From Strigomonas culicis (lineage: Eukaryota; Euglenozoa; Kinetoplastea; Trypanosomatida; Trypanosomatidae), in the NCBI GenBank assembly GCA_000482145.1, contig AUXH01000108.1:1-40608 (forward strand): 40,608 nucleotides of DNA, given 5' to 3'. The notes under the pieces were generated by a model. The model ran no database searches. It was not told the origin of the DNA and saw only the letters and a list, made by a program, of their open reading frames with translations. Below, piece by piece: positions 29,128 to 38,488 of the stretch (position 1 is its first letter; each line of letters starts with the position of its first letter). The position numbers and the translations under genes are program-made.

Positions 29128-32100
29128 CTAATTCAGCGTCGAAATGCCGAAGCGCGCGGCGTTCACATTGTTGCTGGTGCTCTTTGCATGAACATTGCTC
29201 TTGTTCAGTATAGACACGTTGCCGTGGTTGGCGATGCTATCGCTATTCGCGTGGCTTTGCTGGCCGCCGCTGTGGTACTGCGGGCTCTGCGCCACGTTCC
29301 CGTTGCTCGTGCTCGCACTGGGCTGCTTCTCGTTTGGGTTCAGCGGCGGCACATTGATGGCGGAGACAGGCAGCTGGTAGCGCGGCGTCACCTGCTGCTG
29401 TGGCGCTGCAGGGACGGGGGAGGCCGGCGCGGCCGCGGGCGGCACGGAGGAGCGGCGCGAGCCCACGTACTTGGGCGCGGGTGGCTGATAGTCCTGCCGC
29501 CGCGTCGGCATGGACACACCGGGGTCGGGCGCCGTCGTGCTGTTGCCGCCGTGGTGCGGCGGCGCCGGCACGTGGTGGTTGCGGCTCTGCACCGTGCAGG
29601 CGCTGCCGGACTTCCACACAAGCGGCTGCACGTCGCGGCCGTCGCCGACGACGCCGGACGACTCGTGCGAGGTGGGCGGCGGCGGGAAGTAGGGCACCTC
29701 CGCCCCCGCGCCCGGCTGCGGCGACTCGATCACGTAGGTGCTGTTCGCCGCGCTGGGGAAGGCGGCGCCGCTGCGCTGCGGCGGCGGCACGCTCTGCCGG
29801 CGGTGGTTCGCGCCCGCGGGGTCCTTGACGATCAGCGCCGTCTTTGCCTGCGCGCCCGGCAGCAGCGAGCCGTAGAGCAGCCCGGGCTGGATGTGCGGGG
29901 ACGCCTCGCGCCCCGCCTCGGCGTGCGCGGGCGGTGCGACGGACGGCGGCCGCGAGTGCGTCGCGGCGGTCACCGCGTAGGAATGCGGCATGGAGATGAT
30001 GCTGGCGTTGAGTGCGCTGTGGTTGTTCATCGCGGATCCCTGCGGCGGCCGCGCGGCGCCCTTCGGGTGGATCGGCGTCGCGTACTGCCGCCCGTCGGCG
30101 CCGCGCCGCACCACCGCAGGGCGGCCGTCCGGCAGCCGTATGATGCGTTCGCCCATCGACGTGGTGCTCACCTGCGGGCCGGCCGCGCCGCCGCGGCCGC
30201 GACCGGCCGGCAGCGAGGCGTTGCCTGCCCCTCTGCCGCGGCCGCGGCCGGCGGGCGAGCCCCGGCCCTGCGCGCGGCCGTACGGGCTGCTGGTGCGGCT
30301 GCGGCGCTGCGTGCGGGTCGCGCCGCGCCGCCGCGGCTCCGACCCGTCCGACCCGTCCGTGCCGGAGCTGTAGCTGTCGCTCACCGTGCTGTCCCCCTCG
30401 CTGTCGTAGTGCCGCCGCGAGCGGCGCTGGCGGCGGCGGCGCCGGCGGTCGCTGTGCCGCAGCGGCTCGGCGGCGACGCGCGACGTGTGTGGCGTGTAGG
30501 TGTGCAGCTGCGGGTTGCCGGGGGTGCTGCTGTCGTTGCTGGAGCCGCTGCGGTGCTGCAGGCTGCCGTACTTCTCCGGCGTCATGCCGCTGCGCACGAC
30601 GCCCGGCGCCGGTGTGCTGGCCACCGGCGACGGGAGCACGCGGTCCGCGTTGGAGGGGTCGGCCTTGGGCTTGGTGGAGGGGCTGCGCGCGCCGGTGCGG
30701 GACTGCGCCCCGGTCGAGTTGTTCTGCGAGCCCGTCGCGTTGCCGCCGGCGGGGGCGGGGTAGGAGGGAAAGGAGGGCTCGCGGCGGTGGGCGCCGGCCG
30801 CGAGCTCCTCCTCGCCGCTCAGCACGTTGATGGGCGCCGCGCTGCCGCTGCGCGAGTGGGGGGCGGCCTTTTCCAGCGTGTCCGCCGTCAGCGGCCGCAG
30901 CGGCGTCGGGTCGGCCCTCACCGTGCCGTCCGTGTCGCCGGCCGCGCCGGCGGGGCCGCCGCCGGTGTTCATGGTGGACCCGTCGCCCAACGTGTTGTTG
31001 TGGTGGTCCGTGGCGTCCGCGTTGTTGTAGTTGGGCCGGCGGTACTGCTCCCGCTCGATGATGCGGGGCGGCTGCGTGTAGTAGTTGTCGTCCTCCTCGT
31101 CGAGGAAGTCGCCGTGGTAGTCTGGGTCGTGCTCCTCGTCGTACGTGCTGCCCGCCTCCTCCGTCGTCGCCGTCAGCGTATCCACCGCGGCGCCGCGGAC
31201 GCTGCGGAAGCGCCCGCGCGGCGACCGGCTCGGCGAGGGGATGGCGCCGGTCGGCTTACTGCCCGTCGGCGTCGCGCCGGCGGGCGGGCTCAGCGGCGGC
31301 TGCGCGTTGGGCGAGTCCGGGACCGACGAGGGCTGCGGCGACTGCAGCGGCGGCCGCGACCCCGAGTGGCGCGCGCCGTCGTGGGCGGGGTAGGTGCCCG
31401 TGTAGTGGCTGCTGCTGTGGGGCTCCGCCGCATGCATGTCCTGCAGGCTCAGGTGCATCCCGTGGGGCGCGTACGGCCGGTCCGCGTCGATGACGCTGCC
31501 GCGGCGGGAGCGGCCGCCGCCGCCGCCGCCACCGGTCTGGCGGGACGGCGACGGCGAGCCCTTGCCGGCCTTCACGGCGGTGTCGCCGCCCGCGGGCGGC
31601 GCGCGCGACCCGCTGACGCCGCGCCGCTCGTGGTCTGGGCTGCCGCCGCCGAAGTAGTAGTGGTTCAGCACCGTGACGGGGTTGCCCGTGTGCGCCTGGA
31701 TCTGCTCCACCTGCATCTGCGCCAGCTGCTCGCCCGGGACGGCGTGGAAGAGGTTGATGCTGGGGTCGCTGGTCTGGCTGCACAGCTCCGCGAGCTCGCG
31801 GTAGTTGCGCAGCAGCTGCAGCTGCCGTGCGATGCGGGTCTGCGCCGCGTCCTCGAGGCCGGGCGGCGCGAGGCCGGACGGCGCGAGGTCGGCGTGGCGC
31901 GTCTGCACCGCAGGGGCGAGCGCCGCCTCTGGCGCGGCCGCGGCCCCGCGCGCGGCGCTGGGCGGCGGCGCCATCAGCTGTGTGTGCACCGCCGCGGTGC
32001 TATGCGCCGTGTCGTTCAGCTCGGGCGACAGACGCTGCGGCGGCGCCATGAGGGGCGGGCTCGGCGGCGGCGGCGGCGGCGTCGCGTGGCGGTGGCTGGA

Positions 32101-32661
32101 GCGGTGGATCAGGTAGTCCTCGATGGTGCTGCTGAGCACATGGCTGGTGCTGTCCATCTCGTCGTTGCGGTGGAGTGTGTAGTAGGGGTTCGGCGTGGGC
32201 GGGTAGCCGTGGCTGCGGGCGCCGCCGCTGCGCTGCGCGGTGTCCTGGCCGTGGCTGCCCGCGCCCGGCGACTCGAGCGACTCCGCGAGGGGCACCGGCA
32301 GGATGTGGCTGACGCTGCTGCGGTGGTCGCCCCACTGCGACGCGTCCCCCGCCGCGGACGGCGGCGCTGCCAGGCCCCCGGCCCCCGCGCTGCCTGCCGC
32401 GCCGCGAGAAGAGGAGCTGCTGCCCGGGGGCGGGGGCGGCACGCGCAGATGCAGGGCCGGCTGCTGCCCGGGCGCATCGTAGGAGGAGAGACGATGCAGG
32501 GCGGGCGAGAGGCGTTTATAGTGGTCGTTCTCGAGACGCGACAGTACCGCATCGATATTATTATTCTCTATGAGTTCGCGCACTACGTCATCCTCCTGGG
32601 CACGCATGTGCTCCTGCCACCCCCCGGTGGCCTGCGCTCGTGCACTACGAAAGTTCTTCAT
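29128..32661 (-). CDS. Large disordered hypothetical protein with RG-rich segment
   Basis: Not recognised. Predicted 1177 residues from ATG 32661. The first 60 residues look folded or helical (KNFRSARAQATGGWQEHMRA, then VVRELIENNNIDAVLSRLEND). A second conserved-looking helical stretch lies near residues 270-335 (QLQLLRNYRELAELCSQTSD to VTVLNHYYFGG). The remainder is Pro/Ser/Gly/Asn-rich and disordered. A basic block near residue 730 (RRRRRRQRRSRRHYDSEGD) and an RG/RGRG segment near 790-830 resemble arginine-methylation and RNA-binding low-complexity regions. A short ordered-looking segment follows (GERIIRLPDGRPAVVRRGAD). The opposite strand is open for 1255 codons across the same region but has an Arg/Val-rich composition typical of antisense reading. 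A role in RNA granules is possible but unproven. Confidence 0.75.
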   Translation of the reverse strand: MKNFRSARAQATGGWQEHMRAQEDDVVRELIENNNIDAVLSRLENDHYKRLSPALHRLSSYDAPGQQPALHLRVPPPPPGSSSSSRGAAGSAGAGGLAAPPSAAGDASQWGDHRSSVSHILPVPLAESLESPGAGSHGQDTAQRSGGARSHGYPPTPNPYYTLHRNDEMDSTSHVLSSTIEDYLIHRSSHRHATPPPPPPSPPLMAPPQRLSPELNDTAHSTAAVHTQLMAPPPSAARGAAAAPEAALAPAVQTRHADLAPSGLAPPGLEDAAQTRIARQLQLLRNYRELAELCSQTSDPSINLFHAVPGEQLAQMQVEQIQAHTGNPVTVLNHYYFGGGSPDHERRGVSGSRAPPAGGDTAVKAGKGSPSPSRQTGGGGGGGRSRRGSVIDADRPYAPHGMHLSLQDMHAAEPHSSSHYTGTYPAHDGARHSGSRPPLQSPQPSSVPDSPNAQPPLSPPAGATPTGSKPTGAIPSPSRSPRGRFRSVRGAAVDTLTATTEEAGSTYDEEHDPDYHGDFLDEEDDNYYTQPPRIIEREQYRRPNYNNADATDHHNNTLGDGSTMNTGGGPAGAAGDTDGTVRADPTPLRPLTADTLEKAAPHSRSGSAAPINVLSGEEELAAGAHRREPSFPSYPAPAGGNATGSQNNSTGAQSRTGARSPSTKPKADPSNADRVLPSPVASTPAPGVVRSGMTPEKYGSLQHRSGSSNDSSTPGNPQLHTYTPHTSRVAAEPLRHSDRRRRRRQRRSRRHYDSEGDSTVSDSYSSGTDGSDGSEPRRRGATRTQRRSRTSSPYGRAQGRGSPAGRGRGRGAGNASLPAGRGRGGAAGPQVSTTSMGERIIRLPDGRPAVVRRGADGRQYATPIHPKGAARPPQGSAMNNHSALNASIISMPHSYAVTAATHSRPPSVAPPAHAEAGREASPHIQPGLLYGSLLPGAQAKTALIVKDPAGANHRRQSVPPPQRSGAAFPSAANSTYVIESPQPGAGAEVPYFPPPPTSHESSGVVGDGRDVQPLVWKSGSACTVQSRNHHVPAPPHHGGNSTTAPDPGVSMPTRRQDYQPPAPKYVGSRRSSVPPAAAPASPVPAAPQQQVTPRYQLPVSAINVPPLNPNEKQPSASTSNGNVAQSPQYHSGGQQSHANSDSIANHGNVSILNKSNVHAKSTSNNVNAARFGISTLN

Positions 32662-33183
32662 CTCCTCTCCTTTTCACTCAAACACACACCCGCAGCAAAT
32701 CACAAGCAGTAGGCGAGGAGAGAGAGAGAGAGAGAGAGAGAAGACTGGAACCAAAAAAAAAAGAAGTTTATAAGACGGTGAAACAAAAAGAATACCGTTA
32801 ATGAAACTAACTTGTATTTATACTCTAATAAAAAGAAGGTACAACAGTCGAAAAAAAAGAAATACAGAAGCTCCTATATATATATCAAAAAGGAGGAGAG
32901 TACTACCCAATATAACGAAGGAGAGGAGAGAGAGAGATATACAGTGATTAAGGGAAAGATTAGCAACAACATGCACACGGAAAGTAAAAAAAAAGACTGA
33001 GGCAGTCCATTTTTTTTTGTGCATTCATTTAGCTCTACTCGAAGTACCGTTTTTCTCTTGTAGTGTTTCTATTGTGGTTAGTGTCTAAGTCTATGCGTTA
33101 TATATCTATCTCGTTCATGTATCTATCTATCCAATTGTAGTTTTTTTTTCTTGTGCTCTATGTCCGCTGCGGTTGCAGTGCAC
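32662..33183. other. Intergenic spacer, CCZ1-like gene to 1177-residue hypothetical
   Basis: AT-rich spacer with the GA/CT repeat (32713-32744), several A runs and a TA run near 32876-32884. Short open frames are present on both strands but none has coding character. Confidence 0.65.
32677..32744 (-). promoter_or_regulatory. Trans-splice acceptor for the 1177-residue hypothetical
   Basis: A pure CT-repeat tract on the minus strand (32744-32713) is followed by the first AG at 32678-32677, giving a leader of about 15 bases before ATG 32661. Confidence 0.5.
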
Positions 33184-35277
33184 TCACAGTGTCTTCGACA
33201 GAAACCACATGGATAAGGAGAGGTACTCCTGCGGCAGCGCCGCCAACGGCACCGTGTCCTCCTTGCTGCCCAGCGCGCGCACGTCGACCTCCGCCACGAC
33301 GTAGTGCACGAGGCCGCGGTGGCCCGGCACGCAGGTCCCGTAGAAGAGCACCCGCTGCTGCTGCGCGCCCTGCAGGACGGAGGTGACGGTGTGCGCGGGG
33401 GCCAGCGCCCGCGCGGCGGCGCCGCCGCACTGCCGCGCGGCCAGGCGGTACTTGCCGCCGCCGAGCCGCGCGCAGGCGAACAGCAGCTGCTCCACCTTTG
33501 CGTCGTGCGGCCGCCCCCACGGCACCTCCGCCGTGAGGCCCAGTGCCACGTCCTCGCGGCAGCGGTCCTCCCCGCCGGCCGCGCCGAGGGGAGCGGCGGG
33601 CGGCAGCGCGAAGAGGCAGCGGTCGCGGCACACCTGTCCGGCGCGCCGCTGCAGCACGCGCAGGTGCGTCAGGCCCTCCAGCAGCCGCGCGCTGACCGTG
33701 TGGCGCAGCGCCGCCGGCCGCGCCACGCGGTAGCGCGCGGCGCTGTTCGCGTCGAGCGCCGCGAAGAGCTCGCGCGAGTCAAGCCGCTGCAGCAGCAGGT
33801 GCTCCAGCCCGCCGGCCAGCACGGGGAGGGGCGTGCCCACGTACGGCGCCGCGCTGCGCGTCAGCGCGACCGCGACCGTCCAGCCGCGCGCGGAGGCGGC
33901 GCTGACCACCAGCGTCGCGGCGTCGGCCGCGGGCCGCGTGCGCTGCTGGTACCCGCCGATCGCGGCGCGGCGTCCCGGCGCGGCCGCCATGGCGGTGCAG
34001 GTCTGAAGGACGGTGCTGGACGCGACGCCGCGGGCGAGGTAGGTCGGGTGGCGCGCGGCCGCCTCCAGCATCGTGCTCGCCGCCGCCGGCAGCAGCTGTT
34101 GCTCGTAGACGTAGCTCGCGGCCTCCGACGGCGCGGCCGCGAGGCTGCTGTACACCGGGTGGCCGCGGTACCACAGGGCGGCCGCGCCGCACACGTACCG
34201 ACACTGCCCGTCCGCCATGCCGTGGGCCGCCAGGGGCCCGCGCAGACTGCCCAAGTCGTCGGCCGCGGTCGCCTCGCGCACGAGACGCTCCAGCAGCAGC
34301 GCCACCGTCTCATTGACGCGGAGCAGTGAGACGCGCTCGCGGCAGAGGCGGACGAGTGCGATGTAGAGCTCGCGCGCGTCGGCCGCGGCGGCGGTGGCGG
34401 TGTGCGGGCTGCTGCTGTCGCCTGGGGCCGTGAGGCACCCCCGGACGCGGCGGTGCCACGCCGCCAGTGGCTGCAGTGCCTGCCGCATCGCGCGCTCGAC
34501 CGCGGCCGGACTCTCCTGCAGGCGCGTGTGCAGCGGTACGTAGGCGGGCCGCGCCGCGCTCGCCGCGACGGCGGGCGGCACCGCGTAGCCGGTCACTGCC
34601 GTGCGCAGCAGCAGCGCGACCAGGGCGGGGCCGAGCGGCCCCCACAGGGCCGGCGGCACGCCCACCGCCAGTAGGTAGCGGCCCGCCTCCACCGGCAGGA
34701 CGTAGCTGTACCGCGTGCCGTCCGCGGCCACCATGTGGGCGCGCGCGGCCGGCCGTAGCTGCTGCGCGACGGGGCTACCGCCGCCTGCGGCGGCGGTCGC
34801 GAAGGCGTGGTGCGCACGCGCGTCGAGGCAGTGGGCGAGCGCGCGCTTCAGCTCGAGCTCCGTGCTGTAGCTGCCGACCGCGTAGTGCAGGCGGCCCAGC
34901 AGGGCGGGGTCCGCCTCCACCGGCGGCGGCAGCGCCAACGTCGCGAGCGGCGGCGGTGGCGGCGCCTCCTGCGGTGGTGGGGCCCCCTTGCGGCCCCCCT
35001 TGCTGCGCGTGTGGTTCGTCACATCCTGCAGCACCGGTAGCGCGGCTGCACCGCCGTCGGGGCCGTCGCCGGCGGCCCAGTAGGGCAGCGCGGCGCCGCT
35101 GTCGGGCCCCGGCGCCGCCAGCAGCCGCTCCGCGACGTGGAGAGTGACGTCCACCTCGCGAGCGCTCGCGGTGGCGGCCGCCCCCGGCACGGGGTGCACA
35201 CCGAGGCTCAGCGGCACGAGGGTGAGGGTCAGCACCTCCGTCGTGGCCTCTATGGGTCTGCTATGCATTGCATACAT
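33184..35277 (-). CDS. Possible CCZ1-like (longin-fold) protein
   Basis: Predicted 697 residues from ATG 35277 (or 694 from ATG 35268). The frame could extend to a TTG at 35352, but a splice acceptor at 35297 excludes that. The product is Ala/Arg-rich and alternates short strands with helices. Three places resemble CCZ1 of the Mon1-Ccz1 Rab7 exchange factor or its INTU/HPS relatives. The first is a strand then helix near residues 210-300 (GRYLLAVGVPP, then a long amphipathic stretch). The second is the two-strand motif LWYRGHPVYSSL followed by a helix (coordinates about 34185-34080), matching the second longin start in such proteins. The third is the C-terminus, LVHYVVAEVDVRAL followed by a helix ending YLSLSMWFL. 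Pro/Ala-rich loops lengthen it relative to the roughly 480-residue human CCZ1. This is pattern reading; the gene is certain, the family is tentative. Confidence 0.4.
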   Translation of the reverse strand: MYAMHSRPIEATTEVLTLTLVPLSLGVHPVPGAAATASAREVDVTLHVAERLLAAPGPDSGAALPYWAAGDGPDGGAAALPVLQDVTNHTRSKGGRKGAPPPQEAPPPPPLATLALPPPVEADPALLGRLHYAVGSYSTELELKRALAHCLDARAHHAFATAAAGGGSPVAQQLRPAARAHMVAADGTRYSYVLPVEAGRYLLAVGVPPALWGPLGPALVALLLRTAVTGYAVPPAVAASAARPAYVPLHTRLQESPAAVERAMRQALQPLAAWHRRVRGCLTAPGDSSSPHTATAAAADARELYIALVRLCRERVSLLRVNETVALLLERLVREATAADDLGSLRGPLAAHGMADGQCRYVCGAAALWYRGHPVYSSLAAAPSEAASYVYEQQLLPAAASTMLEAAARHPTYLARGVASSTVLQTCTAMAAAPGRRAAIGGYQQRTRPAADAATLVVSAASARGWTVAVALTRSAAPYVGTPLPVLAGGLEHLLLQRLDSRELFAALDANSAARYRVARPAALRHTVSARLLEGLTHLRVLQRRAGQVCRDRCLFALPPAAPLGAAGGEDRCREDVALGLTAEVPWGRPHDAKVEQLLFACARLGGGKYRLAARQCGGAAARALAPAHTVTSVLQGAQQQRVLFYGTCVPGHRGLVHYVVAEVDVRALGSKEDTVPLAALPQEYLSLSMWFLSKTL

Positions 35278-35296
35278 ACTAAACGTTGTGCCGGTT

Positions 35297-35339
35297 CTGG
35301 AAGCAGACGAAGAAAAGATGGAGAGGAGGAAGGGATTGA
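35297..35339 (-). promoter_or_regulatory. Trans-splice acceptor deciding the start of the CCZ1-like gene
   Basis: A pyrimidine tract on the minus strand (35339-35301) ends in TTCCAG with AG at 35298-35297. The ATG at 35277 follows after about 19 bases. Confidence 0.6.
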
Positions 35340-35556
35340 GATGGTAAATCAAATCGATCTACTATCGAACATAGACGCAGTAGCACTGCGGCTTTCAAGC
35401 ATGAACATAATAAAACATGGCACTTTCCTTGTGTTACACTTCTATGAACAACAAAAAAAAAAGTGAGGAGGGGTCCACAACTATACAAGATACCCTCATA
35501 CACACAAACACACCTGAGCGTGCCCTCTATCCTTCCATCCTGATGGACAAAAGCGT

Positions 35557-38175
35557 CTAGTGGTCCACCACGGATGACTGCTCCCCCGACTCCAGTTGAG
35601 ACGAGGTGTACTGCAGGTGGGATTCGTAGAGCCGCCGGTACTCGCGCGCCTGCTGCGCGTCTATCACGTGGCGCCGCTCCCGGCCCTCGACGAGCGGCGC
35701 CGGGCGGGAGGGCGACGGCTGGCCGCCGCGGGGGGCCACCGCCGCCTGGCGGGGCGAGGCCACGCGGGAGAGCACGCGCTCCGACTCCCGCACCTTGCGC
35801 TGGCTGAGCTCCAGGAAGAGCTGCAGCTCCGGGCTCGTGAGTTGCACGGCCGGCGGCGTGATGAGGAGCGCGCCGCCGCCGTCCGCGCCGTGCTGCCGGG
35901 GGTCCGTGCGGGTGCCGGTGGGCCGCGTCTGCGGCGCCGCGGCCGTGCGCGCGCCGCCGGAAGAGGACGACGACACGGAGGAGGTCGATGACGGGGGGGC
36001 CGGCGCGGCGCGGGGCGGTGTGAGCACCACCCCCTCTCCCTGCGTGCGCTGCCGCGCGGGACCGCCCTGAAGGTCGGCCTGTCCCCACACCGGCCGCTGG
36101 TGGCGGGTGGCGGGCGCGCCGCGCGTCGACGCTCGTCGGCCCTCCTCCCCCTCCCTCGCGCGCCAGTCGTCTCGATTCGGTTGGCCGGCGCTGTCCGTGT
36201 GGCCGCGATGGGGGCGGCTGGGCGCGGCCGTCGCGGTGTCCTCGGAGGTGGTGGAGCTGACCGGCGCACTCGTGGCGCTGAGCCTGCTGTGGCCGGGCGT
36301 GCCGCGCGAGGGAGAGAGCACGATCTCCGGCGTCCCGTCCGCGCTGCCGCGCGTGGGGTGGCGACGGAGGGACGGCGGAGACCGCGGCCGGACCGCGGCG
36401 GTGCCGTTCGCGTTCGTGTTGTGCGATAGGGACTGATCAATCGAGAGCAGGGTCGCGTAGCCCGTGGCGCGTCCGTTCCTACTGCTGCCGCTGCGGCCGC
36501 GGTGCACCACGAAGGCGTGGTTCGACTGATTGTGAAGCGAGCTGTTGTGTGTGTTGGCACTCGCGGCCTCCGCGTTGTAGGATAGCGTTGCCCGCGTCGT
36601 GGCCTCCTTCAGTAAACTGGCGTGCGTCGGGCGCACCTCCGTGAGACGAGGCGCGGCCCGCCGCGTGACCGCCGCGCCGCCCGCAGCAGAGGACGAGGCG
36701 CTCCGCCGCCCCTCCTTCTTCCGCTTCCCCCCATGCGACTCCCCGTCCGTTTCGGTGTCGGTGCCCGCGGTCGATGACGGCGGAGCCTTTTGCCACAGCA
36801 GGCTGGCCTGCGTCGGCAGCATGTAATGCACCGTGCCGTCCTGGGTCGTGCTGCCGACGGTGTTGTCTGCTGCGCCGCCCGCCCGGCCCCTGCTGCTGTA
36901 GTGCGCGCGGAACGGTTCCCGGTGCGTCTCTGCCGTGGCGGCCGCGCGACCGCCGTGGCGCCGCGGATTGACACTCGTGTCCGTATCCGTCTCTCTGCCG
37001 CGTACACCATCCCTTTGGCCTCGGTGATGGTCGTCGTACGCTATCCTACTGCGCCAGTCATCTGTCTGCCACTGGCTGGTCCGGTCCTGCTCGCCAGCAC
37101 CGTCCCGGTTGCGCGCATCTCCCAGAGTCACACGGCTGTCTACATAGTGGGCGTCGGCACCGCTGTACCTGGAGGTCGCGGCGCGCCTCGCGTCGGTGTG
37201 ACCCCCGCGATTGGCATAGTACGTTTGCTGTCTGTCAAAGTGGGAAGGGGGGCGAGCGTCGCACCAGGCGCCGCGGCCGCCCTCCTGCCGCTGCGGTTCC
37301 TCACGGTAGTGCGAGCGGCGGTCCTCCGAATAGACGCGGTCGCTCGTATATGGGTGCCTCTCTGTGCTGCTCGGGTAGCGCTCCGCGTCGGTGGCGTGGG
37401 GACCCCCCCACCCGCTCGCCGCCTCGTGGGCGTGGTAGCCGTCCGCGTCACGCGGCGACCCTTGCAGCCGCAGCAGCTCCTGCCGCTCGACACAGTTCGT
37501 GAGCTGGCCGATCTCGTACAGGCGGATCTGGTCGCGCTGCCGCTGCGCGTGGAGGCTGCCGTGCAGGGCGCAGATCTCCTCCATCGCCGCCGTCATGAAC
37601 TCCACCTGCCGCGCGATGGTTTCCTCCGGCACATGGTGCACCAGACAGTCGTCGATGTAGTCCAGGATGAGCGATCGAGGTTGCGCGGTGGGGCTGCGCG
37701 GCGCGTCCACCATCCGGTCCGCTTCCTTCCCTCCACGCCGGCGGGGTGCGCGGCGGGGCTGGGAGTAGAGGTCGCGACGCGTGTCCGCCAGCACGGTGTC
37801 GACGAGCTCCATCTGGCCGCGGCCGCCGTGGCGCGTGGCCAGCGCGGTGGCAGCCGGCCCCGCGGCGGACTCGTGTTCCTGCCACTCCCGCTGCAGCCGC
37901 AGGAGCCGCTCGTGCGGGGCATCGTGCTGGTGGCCCTGCTCGCTTACTTCTTCTTCTTCGGAGGAGGAGTAGGAGGGCGACCGCGGTCGCTCCGTCGGCC
38001 TCGCCTCTGCGCGGTGGGAATGTATGAGGTCCTGGTAGGACTGTGCGGGGCCGGCGAGCGGCAGCGCGGGCATGTCCGCTGCCAGCTGGTCCAGCAGCGC
38101 GGCGCGGTAGCTGCGTGGGGTGAGGTCGCCGCGCAGCGGGAGAGAAGAGGAGACACTCGCGTCGGCGCCGTACAT
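35557..38175 (-). CDS. Disordered, charged hypothetical protein with repeated A-[ST]-L-L motifs
   Basis: Not recognised. Predicted 872 residues from ATG 38175. The frame is open to 38325, but the extension is spacer translation upstream of a splice acceptor. The N-terminal 250 residues look partly ordered: RSYRAALLDQLAADMPAL, an acidic SSSEEEE run, then a helical block ILDYIDDCLVHHVPEETIARQ continuing to CALHGSLHAQRQRDQIRLYE. The middle is rich in Arg, Asp, His, Tyr and Ser with many charged pairs. Three short similar motifs, PTQASLLWQK, PTHASLLKEA and ATGYATLLSID, occur at about 60-residue intervals. A final helical segment lies near LTSPELQLFLELSQRKVRESE, and the end reads YRRLYESHLQYTSSQLES. 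It has no enzyme motif and no membrane segment. A cytoskeletal or scaffold role would fit but is not shown. Confidence 0.75.
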   Translation of the reverse strand: MYGADASVSSSLPLRGDLTPRSYRAALLDQLAADMPALPLAGPAQSYQDLIHSHRAEARPTERPRSPSYSSSEEEEVSEQGHQHDAPHERLLRLQREWQEHESAAGPAATALATRHGGRGQMELVDTVLADTRRDLYSQPRRAPRRRGGKEADRMVDAPRSPTAQPRSLILDYIDDCLVHHVPEETIARQVEFMTAAMEEICALHGSLHAQRQRDQIRLYEIGQLTNCVERQELLRLQGSPRDADGYHAHEAASGWGGPHATDAERYPSSTERHPYTSDRVYSEDRRSHYREEPQRQEGGRGAWCDARPPSHFDRQQTYYANRGGHTDARRAATSRYSGADAHYVDSRVTLGDARNRDGAGEQDRTSQWQTDDWRSRIAYDDHHRGQRDGVRGRETDTDTSVNPRRHGGRAAATAETHREPFRAHYSSRGRAGGAADNTVGSTTQDGTVHYMLPTQASLLWQKAPPSSTAGTDTETDGESHGGKRKKEGRRSASSSAAGGAAVTRRAAPRLTEVRPTHASLLKEATTRATLSYNAEAASANTHNSSLHNQSNHAFVVHRGRSGSSRNGRATGYATLLSIDQSLSHNTNANGTAAVRPRSPPSLRRHPTRGSADGTPEIVLSPSRGTPGHSRLSATSAPVSSTTSEDTATAAPSRPHRGHTDSAGQPNRDDWRAREGEEGRRASTRGAPATRHQRPVWGQADLQGGPARQRTQGEGVVLTPPRAAPAPPSSTSSVSSSSSGGARTAAAPQTRPTGTRTDPRQHGADGGGALLITPPAVQLTSPELQLFLELSQRKVRESERVLSRVASPRQAAVAPRGGQPSPSRPAPLVEGRERRHVIDAQQAREYRRLYESHLQYTSSQLESGEQSSVVDH

Positions 38176-38488
38176 GCGTCCTAACAAGAGGGAAAGAGAA
38201 TCTAAGCAGAAAAAAAAAGGGTAATCTAATGATAAGGGAATGTAGTTGTACTTAGCTAATGTCCCGATGAAAGCAGAACAAAAACAAAAGAGATGAAGAA
38301 GAAATAATGACTTGTATGGGAGCATTGAAAAACAACAACCAAAAACTCAATACCCATGTCCCATTGAGATCTGATAGTGGTACTTTTTTTTTTGTTACTC
38401 TTTACAACGAAGCAAACAAATTTCAAAAGCCCGTGTTACACCACACTAGCATTCACATGGGTGCAACGCAACGGTAGGCAGCGGCACC
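38176..38488. other. Intergenic spacer, TBC gene to 872-residue hypothetical
   Basis: Non-coding AT-rich spacer with a T run at 38383-38392. Apart from the splice signals nothing is seen. Confidence 0.65.
38202..38219 (-). promoter_or_regulatory. Trans-splice acceptor for the 872-residue hypothetical
   Basis: On the minus strand a T-rich tract leads to CTTAG with AG at 38203-38202, 26 bases before ATG 38175. A second pyrimidine tract and TTAG (38182-38181) lie even closer, so either could be used. Both exclude the longer upstream start. Confidence 0.55.

Noticed and set aside
28945..32712. 1255-codon plus-strand open frame
   Set aside because: It starts in AT-rich spacer and then becomes Arg/Ala/Val-rich with no ordered segments. 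The opposite strand has better composition, an ATG and a splice acceptor.
38176..38325. 50-residue hydrophobic N-terminal extension of the 872-residue protein
   Set aside because: Same reasoning: acceptors at 38202 and 38181 lie downstream of it, and composition changes abruptly at ATG 38175.
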